Source: Isoetes taiwanensis (Eukaryota > Streptophyta > Lycopodiopsida > Isoetales > Isoetaceae). From it: 64,000 nucleotides of DNA. Positions 43,126 through 53,490 of this stretch are shown here, piece by piece (positions within the stretch are counted from its first letter, which is position 1; each line of letters starts with the position of its first letter). The position numbers were made by a program, and so were the translations under genes. The stretch is taken from positions 5,266,887-5,330,886 of the forward strand of contig JAJEKV010000066.1 in the NCBI GenBank assembly GCA_021234155.1. The letters run 5' to 3'. The notes below the pieces were generated by a model. It was not told the origin of the DNA, did not search any database, and saw only the letters and a program-made list of their open reading frames with translations.

Positions 43126-45790
43126 AGCTCCTTTATGCGAAGAGAGGGCTCTTAGATGCAGCATTTGAGCTTCTACAACAGCGCATCATTCCTATATCTA
43201 GAAATAATGCTTACCATCTTCTTCAAGTATGCACCGGCAAGGAGAAATTGGAGTCTGACAATCGAGTGCAATCCCTTCTAGTTCACAACGGGACACAATT
43301 CTGTTGCAGTTTGGCTGATCATCTTGTTCCGCTAACCTTCCCATAAAGAATAATATTGGGCATCCGACAGTTTATTTATGGAGCTCCAAAATTTCTCCAT
43401 ATGCTAATCTTGGGCAAGGTGAAATTGCCATCGAATTGCTGAACAAAATGGAACTAATTCTCTAAGTGTCAAATTGACAAGTATGTCTCTCTTGCTATTT
43501 TCAAGACATGCCATGAGGTGATAATCATAATAAGATGCATGCACAATCAAGGTAATGAAATAATGATCAAAGTGACTTCCAATTGGACTGCATCTTACTT
43601 GTGCACTCCCCTTGTTGATGTCTGTGGTATGTCGTAGCTCGAATATATCATGCAAAGTGTTTAGATCCGGTTCGCATGCAGTAAAGGTGCCATCACCGTC
43701 ATGTAAAAATGTTCACCCTTTTACATGCACCATCACCTGCCATCACCAAATAATGCAGGGCAAAACAGGGCCCCTTTCTGGCGATGGTTGCATGTGAACC
43801 ATGGAATAATTTAAGGGCTAAACTTAGCTATTTGGCGATTTTTTAGCACATTTTCAAGAAAAATTGGCTAAAGTAAATGGAAAAAATTGGGAAAAAAATA
43901 ATAATTTTAGCTTAACTTTTTTCGGGACTGCACCAACCTGGAGCTCTTTAGCCAAACGCTAGAAAGTAAGAGAGTGAAATTTTGTATTGCTTAGCTAAAC
44001 CATAGAAACTTTTAGAATGAATTTCGGGCTGGTTTAGCAAACATCATTCTAATTTATAAGAAATATATTGTAGTCTTTTCTAGCATTATGAATTAATTTG
44101 AGTCCTAGACTTTGCTAGTTAGCACTATTTTAGAATGTTTTCACAAAGCAAATGACTAAAATAAGTGGAAAATTTTGAAAAATAATATAGTAATTTGGCG
44201 TAATATTTTTTGTTGGCCATACCATAGAAATTTTTGGGATGATGTTTGGGTTAGTTTAGCTAAACGCTAGAAAGTATGAGAGGAAAAATGTATAGAGTTT
44301 CGCTAAACCACAGAAACTTTTGGGAGTAATGTCGAGCAAATTTAGCTAAAGTCATTCTGGCTAATAAGAAATATGCGATTAGTAATTTATTCCCTGATGT
44401 GAACCCAGCCTTAGGGATACGCATGATTAAAATTTTGTGTCATGGGGCAGAATGATTGCAGAATGGTGCCAGAGAGCGACTAAGGCGGCTACATACTCAA
44501 TTGTATAAGGAGAATGTACTAACATTGGAAGTCTTGTTCATGATAGGCCCATTCATGCTCAAAACTTAAAACATAGAACTAGATGGAGTGTGATTCTGGA
44601 AAATACTCTTATGTATCCTAAATTTGGTATTTGGAGGAGTCATGCAAAGTGTTTGAGAATTTAACAAATCAAGATGTTGTCTCATGGAATGCGTTAGTGA
44701 CAGGCTAAGTTTAATATGGCCTATCCTTGTTTGTTTTAAATTATTTAGAGAGGATGCAAATTGATTGCATAAAACCAATGAAGTGACAATTATGCGTGCT
44801 TTGGAAGCTTGTACCAATATAAGATCCTTATCATGGGCTAAGCTTATCCAAGGACGGATTTCATGGCATCGGCTAGTTTTAGACTTGGCTTGTAAGGTGT
44901 GCTCTTGCTAATATGTATGTTAGCTTAGGGGATTCATGGGCAATATTCGTAAAGTGTCCTAATTGCAACGTTGTATGTTATATTATAGAAGACTTCGCTT
45001 GCGGGTTATATCCAATACAATGAAGATATACTGGAACTACTTCGAACAGGTGCAAGAAGAATGCATAAACGTAGTTAATAACATTTTCAAGCATCCTACC
45101 AGCATGTGGAGGTATTCAAATGGTAAATTATGGTCTTGAATTGGATGTCATTCTGGGCAGTGCTTTGTGGATATATATGCTAAATGCGAAGGCTTGGAGG
45201 ACTCAGAGAAAGCCTTCTACAAACTGGCAGAATGAAATGTCGTCTGTTTGAAAGAAACAATTGCAATGTATGCACAACATGGTGCAAACTATTTTGCTTT
45301 ATATTGTTATCAGGCCATTCAAAGAGAAAAGTCTAAAGTTATATTTTTATACATCTTCAAAGCATGTAGTAATCTAGAAGCAATAGAGCATAGCAGGCTT
45401 ATACGCAACCAAGTTCTACAATTGGGGCTTGACCCTGCTCTCATGATTGACAATACCCTCCTTGATATGTAAGCCATGTGTAGTAGCCTACAAGAGTCAT
45501 TTGAAGTCTTTGATGTGCTGTCATTTTGTGATCTAGTATTCTAGAATAGTGTTACTTGCAAAATTTACATGTCGTTGAGAATCATATTGCACGAATTGTT
45601 TTGAAGAAATGCTTTTAGAAGGTATAAGGCCTCACAAAGTTACATGTTTTAGCATTTTAAAGCATTCTGACTAGGTTTTGACACATCAAATGGAAGAAGA
45701 CATACTTGTGGTAAATACCATTGTCCATATGTATCCTAGATGTGGTTGACAGAATGGATGCACAACGTCTTCCTTCCCGGGCTCTGTTAT
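43110..45790 (+). pseudogene. PPR (pentatricopeptide repeat, PLS-type) pseudogene
   Basis: Broken plus-strand frames read as PPR protein: an N-terminal piece (about 43120-43345) with GLLDAAFELLQQR and AYHLLQVC; SCKVF at about 43645; a piece at about 44650-44830 with NQDVVSWNALVTG and KPNEVTIMRALEAC after correcting frameshifts; and a piece at 45248-45472 with YAQHGANYFALYCYQAIQRE, KACSNLEAIEH and NTLLDM. PLS-type PPRs bind organellar RNA and serve in C-to-U editing. Several stops and frameshifts, and an insertion at about 43668-44407, show that the gene is dead. No DYW tail is seen before the sequence turns into a LINE fragment. Confidence 0.8.
43668..44407. mobile_element. Probable MITE inside the PPR pseudogene
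   Basis: The interior is AT rich and made of two imperfect copies (about 43800-44110 and 44110-44400) that share TTTAGC.AAACGCTAGAAAGTA and AAACCA.AGAAACTTTT. The ends GGTTCGCATGCAG (43669) and, in reverse complement, GGTTCACATCAGG (44393-44405) form short inverted repeats. It has no coding capacity. A 15-base direct repeat, TCATGCAAAGTGTTT, occurs outside it at 43648 and 44640, but this word also encodes a recurring PPR motif, so it may not be a target duplication. Confidence 0.4.
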
Positions 45791-45869
45791 TGGCACAAGG
45801 GCCACAACGTCTGAAGAGAGTGTGGCAGGAGCATTGTAGGGGATGGTTTGCAAGATGGTCCATAGACTA

Positions 45870-46585
45870 TCAACACATTATGGATATGTTCTGATATCGC
45901 GAGCAGGAGCCGTGATTTGAATGAGCTTTTCTTTGCCTCTACGTGGGATCGCCCACTCTTGCAAAGCCCAAAACGAGCACTACCACACACAAATCAATCC
46001 GTCGCTTGAACCACGGCCCCCACCAAGATTTGAAGGCACACATCTCCACCAAGAAACGGAGAGCTATAGCTGCAATAAGGGGCGGGGTCCCACCATCTCG
46101 AATGGAGACAGGGCCACCGGGTACGATGGAGGGCGGGGAATCCCCGGTATGAGCGATTATGCCATCTTTGTCACATGCGGATAGTAGAAGATGAACACCA
46201 TGCTCTACAGAATGCCCAAAGATATGCACACATCCGGAGCAACTCATGTTGTTCTCGGATGCTCACGAGATAGCAATTCATCAACTGCTGGCTTCGCCAA
46301 TGGTGGCACGTCTTGCGTCCTACATTCTGCAAGTCTCCACCGTCAGGGAGTCCCTCACAGCACAGGGAATTTGAGCACCCAGATAGGGCCTCTCAACGCC
46401 TACTACAAGGGTTTTTCCTCCCACATGGGGGGTTTTTTCATCCCAAAGGTAGAGACACATTGTGCTGCAGGGTTTCGTGGTTTTTCTTTTGTGTTTGGAA
46501 ACTTTTCGCTATATTGTAAAACCGTCTCATAGGCCAGTTGGCCTCCGTGGACGTTAAAATATACTTCCTTCCTTCCTTCTAAAAG
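45870..46585 (+). mobile_element. LINE 3' end with (CCTT)n tail
   Basis: The stretch ends in AGTTGGCCTCCGTGGACGTT, AAAATATA and CCTTCC repeats (46555-46580), the same signature as the elements at 18501 and 35231. Small open frames (45921-46184 and 46191-46532) are probably decayed LINE coding. The 5' border against the PPR relic is not sharp. Confidence 0.55.
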
Positions 46586-46973
46586 GGTTGCAGAGAAGTT
46601 GTACTGGCCAAGGGGGTTGAAACTGATTATACTTGTTATTACCACCAACACAATGTTCTTTGTCCTCCTTTCTCGATTCGACACATGAGTTCCTGCCTAC
46701 AAATGGCGCTATATTGACGTCGAAGATTTGCTACTCTGTCATTAAGATCAGTGATGTTTGATCCTTGGCATACTAAATAACTGGTGCTTTTTAGTAGGCC
46801 ACATCTGAACCAATAACCAAGAGCAACGGATGTGAATGAGCCTATTGGTGTAATGTTTTCACCCTTATCATATAGACCCTAAGAATTTACTTGATTTGAT
46901 TCATTTGCTCTAACAACACAAGAATGCTGCCCTTCTAAATTTAGAATGTCCAGTTGTATATCCGCGAATCCAA
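46586..46973. other. No gene seen
   Basis: A short stretch between the LINE tail and the recombinase fragment without recognised features. If the recombinase belongs to a PAT/Ngaro-like element, its left terminal repeat would be sought here or further upstream. Confidence 0.3.
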
Positions 46974-47378
46974 GTGCAACCACGCTGCTGCTGGTCAAGA
47001 GGTCTTCATAGCTCGCACTTTTTCCCCCGTTGTCCTATGATGCTACTGCAGCATTTGTTATCTGTCTGTTGTTTTCACACCTCTGACCCACCTGAAGGTG
47101 GTCCTCTTTTTCGCTCTTCCTTGTCATCCACGCGCCCCTTGTTGTATGGCACTGCCCGCTCCTGGTGGTTTGAGGCTGTGCGTCTTATCGGCTTGGAGCC
47201 TCAGGCGTTTGGCACCCATGCAGGTCGTAGAGGTGGCGCCATCGTCGCTGCTGCTTCTTCTGTCCCTTCGGACATTGTCCGCTCCCATGGGCATTGGCGC
47301 TTTGCTTCCTTCCATTCGCGCTATATTCTTCCCAACATACAGGAACGCCTCACTGTGTCCCGCCATCTTGGTCTTTGA
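46974..47378 (+). pseudogene. C-terminal half of a DIRS/Ngaro-type tyrosine recombinase
   Basis: An open frame of 134 codons. From about residue 45 it shows the end of the phage-integrase fold: PLLYGTARSWWFEAVRLIGL, then FGTHAGRRGGA (H-x-x-R box), VRSHGHWRF (the H/W position) and SRYI (the catalytic tyrosine), closing with RLTVSRHLGL. These are the residues that cut and rejoin DNA in tyrosine-recombinase retroelements, which use them instead of a DDE integrase. The N-terminal part with the first catalytic arginine is absent upstream, so this is a fragment. A minus-strand relative with reverse transcriptase lies 2.5 kb away, in opposite orientation. Confidence 0.75.
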
Positions 47379-47395
47379 GGTATGTTCTTCTTCTA

Positions 47396-48208
47396 TCGGC
47401 CACTTGATTGTATCTCAGGACCCATCCTAGGAATGCCATGGTTCCATTGCTAGCGCAATGGAACCGACATTCCTTGGATGGGGATGCCACCTCATCTCAT
47501 TTCCCCTATTTATGGCCCATTTTTCCCCCTTTTTGGCTATCGGTGTTCTCTTGGGCTTTTTCTCCTAGTTATGGTAGCCTCTACCTAGTTTCCCACCCTC
47601 CCTCCCTCTCGTATGGATAACATTAGTTCGTTTTTACTTCTGTTTGATGTTTTCATAAGGCTCCTAATGCATGTATTGTTCACTTTCTCGGCGTGGCTCT
47701 GTCGCCTCCGGGGTGGTACCAACCGGTCATCAGGTTGAGTGGTTTTTTCCTTTCTACCAGTTGGTCAACTGTAGTACTTCCTCGGCGTGGCCCCGCGGCC
47801 TCCGAGTTGTTCATCTTTCTTGATTGGTGTCATATCCTGCCACTATTGAATGTCTAACATCTAACGGGTTATTTTTCTCCAGGTCTTGTTCCTTGTCAAT
47901 TAGATGGTTCGCAATCCACAGCCCAAGCGTGGTTGTACTCCCTTTTTCAACCTCTTGTCGTAGAATATTGGGCGTCGAGGATGGGCATCTTTCTTTGACG
48001 GCGTCTGGGCCTTATTCATTATATTTAGTCATAGCTTGGCAAATCTAATGCTCTCGATAATTGTCTATACTTTGGGGCATATGTTTTTCATCATTTTTTC
48101 ATCAACCCTACTTAGGGGATATATTCTATCGAAGTTTTATCAAAGCTCAATGAGAACACCACTTCACTTCGGCCACTTGATTGTATCTCAGGACCCACCC
48201 TAGGAATG
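47396..48208 (+). repeat. Split direct repeats after the recombinase, PAT/Ngaro-like end
   Basis: The 40-base word starting TCGGCCACTTGATTGTATCT occurs at 47396-47435 and 48169-48208 with one or two differences, 773 bases apart, directly downstream of the recombinase stop. This matches the B1-A2-B2 arrangement that ends PAT and Ngaro-type retroelements. Just inside lies a strong hairpin (47430-47473, GGTTCCATTG facing CAATGGAACC), and the word CCTCGGCGTGGC recurs at about 47686 and 47780. Confidence 0.6.
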
Positions 48209-48209
48209 A

Positions 48210-49840
48210 GCATTGAATAAATTAATGTATATATAGCAAGACAAAACATCCAAACTGATAGTGTAAGTGTTGTATGTAAATTCCTTGGTCATTCCACTTT
48301 TAATTTGCAGGAAATAAAGGCTTCTCTAACACTTGGCAGGAAAACTTGTGATAGCATTGGTGAAACACCCTGAACAAATGTTAAGCTTTTAAACATTAGA
48401 AGCTTGGATATAGAAGCATGAACCTTGGCATTGCCACTGTAGGAAACATTATTATCTGAAATAAGGTCAAATATTATATCCATAATATGATATTGGTCAC
48501 AATTTATGCCATGTGGTGCATTGGCACAGAGATCAGGAAAATCGATCCTATCGGATGGAGAATCGAACCATCAAAGATGATAAAAACATCTCGGAACAGT
48601 TTATATTGAAGCAGCATAAAGCATGATAAAAACATCTATGAAATAGTTTATTCATTGTGGATGCAAGATGCCAGAGCATCTAGGAGAAACTTTACAAACT
48701 AAAATACGATATGGAATTGTAATGACTAGGAACTGGTTAAGGATGACATGCTTTGAGTCGTCCTTCAAAAAAAAAAAAAGGTGGGGGTTGACATTCTTTG
48801 AAAACATGGTTTATAAGCACATAAAGAATTAGGATCTAGGGTCTGCTCCAACACCGTCTGCATATAAGAATCAAAGGGAAAAAACGCAATGTAGATCCTT
48901 GTTGATGCTTTTGGAGAGGCTAGACAATTAGTTCAACCTATGTTATATCTATCTACCATTGCACAAAAAATATACTAAGAATCTAAATGATACCATGGCC
49001 ATGTTGATCAAATATAATCCTCCAACTCCACACTTTTAATGTTCATACATCTCCTTCATTATGGTCTTCAAACTCCTGCTCCCCCCATAGTTATAAAGTA
49101 GTGCATTCGAAGCAAGTGAATGCTTGGTATTCCTACAATATATTGTCGGTCACAAATGGAAAATATTAGACTTCCTTACAGAGATTCGTTGTCTTGCCTT
49201 GGTGGCGCTATGATGGACGCCATGTAAGGTTGCACCTGAAAATAAAGAGAGGTTCTAGGAATGAATTGCATAAGTTTGCTACACAGTGGGGTGAGGCTGC
49301 AAAAAGAAGTGCTCGTCATGAAAATTAGCCTTGATGGACTAAGTCAATATGGATGATAGATGCCAATAAGAATGCATTGCCTTGGCAAGTGCTGGATTAA
49401 TTCTTTAAATAACTATTTGAACAATATTGACCAAATAAATGATATCATTGATTAAAATCATGATCGTGTGCTTGACAAGGTAGCGTACATCTTGTTTAAG
49501 ATAAGTAAAAAGGTATAACTTGCTCAATCAAGAAATAGCATGTATGCCAGCCTCTTGAGACTGCACATTGAATTGACATGTTTATTTTATAAGTCAACCA
49601 ATTCTTATCATAGGAGCTAAAATTTGAGTTGGTGTTTACATCCAATAAAGAGTATGTTATGCCAATGAGTCCTCTTAACCTTATGGAACTGTTGTATGGG
49701 AATGGGATATCATACATGAGTACCAACCTTTGCTGCTCATATAGGGCTTATATGCTCTACTCATTCGAACAAACAAATGCTCTGAAGGACCAATTCTGGG
49801 CTATTTTTGTAGGCTTCAGCTTTACTTGTGGCCTCTCATT
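48210..49840. other. Intergenic, no gene seen
   Basis: AT-rich sequence with an A-run at 48765-48780 and no convincing coding. Part of it may be decayed recombinase coding of the minus-strand element, but the frames are full of stops. Confidence 0.35.
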
Positions 49841-49849
49841 TTTGGTACA

Positions 49850-52800
49850 AAACCCAGGCAATATTGTCCCTCCTATACTTGAAGGACATTAGCTATCCTT
49901 TGGGGAAGAAAGAAAGATCGTGCCAATTCAAATGTAATGCTTCAGAGATATGAAGAAAACCAGCAAAGTAGATTGTGACAAGGCAAGCCTTCATAATGCT
50001 GCTAATCGGCCTGTGAAGGGGCGAGTAATGAAATGATCTGGCAGATGTGGGACGCAATAAGACGTAAACGCACCTGTGAAGGATTATGGATGCGGGGAGC
50101 TGCTTGGCGGACCAAGGCAGGAAGGGGCGCAGAGCAAGGAGACGGGAATTTAACTAAGCCATGAAAAAAGGCAATTGCGGCAGAAGTGATCCCTATGGAG
50201 TTAGGACTGCGACGGGTGGATACCAAAGAAGAGAAGTAAGTGGCAACATGCAGGGAGGAGGCAGATAGGGCTGCAACCTACTGAGAGCAACACCAATGAC
50301 GAAAAAATAGCTAGGCGAAAGAGTAACTGAGCAAGGTAAAAGATGCATGGGACTGGAGGATAGACACAAAAGCCAAGACGAAGAAGGGAAAAGAGGGATT
50401 GTCGTAGAAAAAGGTAAGATATCTGGAAAACGGGGAAAAAGCACAATAGTCAAAACCCAGAATAACCGAATAACACCTCAATCATGGACTACTCCTAGCT
50501 ATTCACACGACAAGAAATAGATGCCAAAACAACCCCTAAACTATCAAACATAGCCTATATATTATAGAACCAAATGAAACGGAAATACAAAAGAAAACAA
50601 TTTATTTGGTAGAAAAGTTACAACGTAAGGCGAATAAAGTCACATGCCGACGAAAGCCCGCGATGTGGGAAGAGGGTGATGGGAGTAAGGCGTATGCAAA
50701 TTCATAAAAGAAAACTGCATCTGAACAAAGGGTTGCCAAGAAGCGAAGTCGACAGCAAGCAATGGCCATTAAGGGGCAGAAGGCCAAGAGAAAACCACTA
50801 GCGGGAGACGTGCTCTACAAAGACGAGCATGATGCAAAACTCTGAGAATCAAAAAAGGAAGAGGAAAACAGTAGTTATTGAACAAATGCCAATCATAGGA
50901 TAAAGCATCCGGCACAATGTGATGCGGGTAACAATTCTTAGTATTGAAAACTGGCAGTAAGGCATTAGACAGACTAGCAAAACAATCTACATGATGAGGG
51001 CCCCAATGCTCCTCCAAGAGACGAAAAGCAGAGGGAGATAAGGAAAACTCATCAAAGGTCCGGATATTCGACAAATAATCAGCCCACTTATTCTCCAAAC
51101 TTGGAATCTAAACCCGCTCCAACTGCATATGATCATGACACTGATAGCAGAAGATTAGTACTTCTAGAAGCAAAAAATGAAGCATATGAGATCTGCCATT
51201 CTGCAATAAAAATAACACATTCTGGTTATCCCCGCGAGCTAACACGCGAGAGGCAGTCAATAACGAAGCACACTGTTGAAAAAGAGCAAAGAGCTTGCGC
51301 CAAGTAGAAGACTGGAGGCGAGCGTCTATTGAGAAGACACCAGAAAAGAAGTCAAGCTGGATGTAAAAGTCAGCCACCCCATCCCTCATCGTTGGCATCA
51401 AAACCTAGGGTAGATTTGACCACAGTGGGCGGCCACAAAGTGGCTCTGTCAAATTGACATATAATGGTCTGTCTCACAAGAGGGGACAAAAGGAGAGGGG
51501 GTATCCCATTGGTCTACATCAAGCAAGTCAGAATGGAGGCCATAAGATAAGGCAGCATAAAGATGGACCAGGACCAAGCATAGGGATTGGATAAAGCCAA
51601 GGAAACGGGCAATCAAGCGAGGAGTGAGATACTGGGAGGACAACAGACAAGAACAAAGAGACAAAACCCGCTCCTTCTTGGCTCGAGTGATCTGAAAGAA
51701 ACCCTTCATGATCATCTACTATAAAACCTAAGAAAATTATGTGGTGTGGGAGACGGAAATGACACTTTTTCCAAGCCAAGAGAAACCGGGCCTGCTGCAA
51801 GTCAGCAATGATGCGAATTAGAGGGACTCGGGGAGTGACTGGCATAAGAATAAGATATCATCGACATAGTGCAGGCAAAGAATTCCATGACCCCGCCAAA
51901 AATGAATCAACTGTCTAACTAATTTGGTAAAGACGAAGGGGGGCGGAGACAAGACCAAATGAGAGGACATTAAAGACGTAGACCTGACCTTCGAGCTCAA
52001 ATTCCAGGAAAGTGCAGTGAGGGAGCCAGATAGAGACATGGTGATATCTTGACTTATAAGGTCGACAGGAAAGAGAAAATCACTAGGCAGACATAAATGT
52101 GAAAGCAACTCAAGAGACTCATAACGGAAGGAGGAGATCGTCAAGAAACAGTTCAAACATCGCAAGTCCAGGATAAGGCAAAATTTATTGGCGACACCCA
52201 AGGGAGAGCAAAAAAAAGGGTGGGAGATGATAGCGGATGGGGCACCTATATGCGAGAGATCGAAAATGGCAGACTACACAAAAACTAGGTGTGCAGACAA
52301 AAAAGAGTGGTTTGGAGGAGGAAAAACATCAGATATAACCAAATTAAATCCAAATCAAGACCTGCTGTGCGGAACAGATGGACTGTCAGAAAGGAAGAGC
52401 GGCCTGGAGGCAGTTTAGGACCACAATAGCAGAAGCCAGATCATGGGCAGGGGAGGGATCGATGCCAAGAGGAGGGATGACTGAGTTAAATGATGCACAT
52501 TCTGTAAAAGGGACACAAACCATAAGTGACACCCCAACATAGGAAAGAGAAATTCCAAATAAGTCGAGTGGATTCATGTAGACAATAGAACAACCCCACA
52601 AGCTTAATTCGAACACCCAGATCTAAACTAAAGATGCTTCCGTAAAATGATCAGACAACCATACTAAAAAGCTCACCGAGCAAACTCAACATCATGCCAA
52701 CAAACTAAATAACACCCTCAACAAACTGAATAGCCAACATGCAAACAACCCAATGCTTCAGAAAGCGGATAAAAAATGAAACCACGATACACTAGTTGCA

Positions 52801-53110
52801 ACAAAAGCAAAGGTTAAACAAGTTGACAAAAATACGCATCAACTTCTTCAAAAATATAGTATTGCTTTGATCACCAGTGAACATTTGAAAAAGGAGAAAC
52901 TATTATAAGGGGCAAGGGCTGGGACGAGAAAAAAAATGGAGTCGGAGTAGGTACTAAAGGACCCCGAGGTGGAACCAGAGGCAGAAGGGGAACAACAGGT
53001 GAGCCCGTGCTGGGGCGAGAATGGCATGTCTCAATGCGATGGCCAAGACACCCTCAAAAAGTGCAGAATGGGCAGACACCTGATCTGAGGGAAAAAGAGA
53101 TTGAGGTGCG
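49850..53110 (-). mobile_element. Decayed DIRS/Ngaro-type retroelement (gag remnant, RT, RNase H, recombinase N-part)
   Basis: Read on the minus strand. A CPFC..GCLGHRIETC zinc-knuckle-like word lies near 53050 (gag). Reverse transcriptase runs from 52201 to about 51720, with FCLILDLRCLN, FPVDLISQDI and the YVDD active site in CLHYVDDILFL, then a thumb-like ARFLLAWKKCHF..FLGFIVD (about 51770). RNase H and connection run from about 51400 to 50770, with RGDNQNVLFLLQNG, NKWADYLS and EEHWGPHHVDCFAS. The N-part of a tyrosine recombinase is at about 50000-49860 (GFLHISEALHLNWHDL). This order fits DIRS-group elements. Frameshifts and stops separate the pieces. The recombinase C-terminus is not found downstream, whereas a plus-strand one lies at 46974. 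Confidence 0.8.
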
Positions 53111-53188
53111 ACAGAGAAGGTGGAGCCAGAGGACGGGACAGTGGGTCTATAAGCAGGAGGGTAAAAGAATGCTAGGGTGTCTAAAAAA

Positions 53189-53216
53189 TGCCCTTACATT
53201 ATGTATAATGTAGGGC
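53189..53216. repeat. Near-perfect hairpin
   Basis: TGCCCTTACATTA and TAATGTAGGGCA face each other across four bases, immediately before the decayed gene that starts at 53491. It could be an element terminus or a MITE remnant. Confidence 0.5.
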
Positions 53217-53490
53217 AATGTAGGCATCCATTTTTGTTTTTGTTTTTTTTGAATTATAGTTGATTGGGATATATAATTATTAGTATTAGCCACGTCACCA
53301 ATTCAAAATTATCAAAGGCAGTGGCAAACAGAAAGGACATTCATTGTGATTTTTCGGAGGGAGATTGCAACGTGTTTCCTCTTTCGAAAAAAAAATTGTC
53401 ACCCTTCCAATTTTTGGTGTTTTTGTGTGATCAAAGAAGCAATTTTGACTGCAATTTGTTTTTCTTCAAATCCTTGCCCAAATCTAAGCA

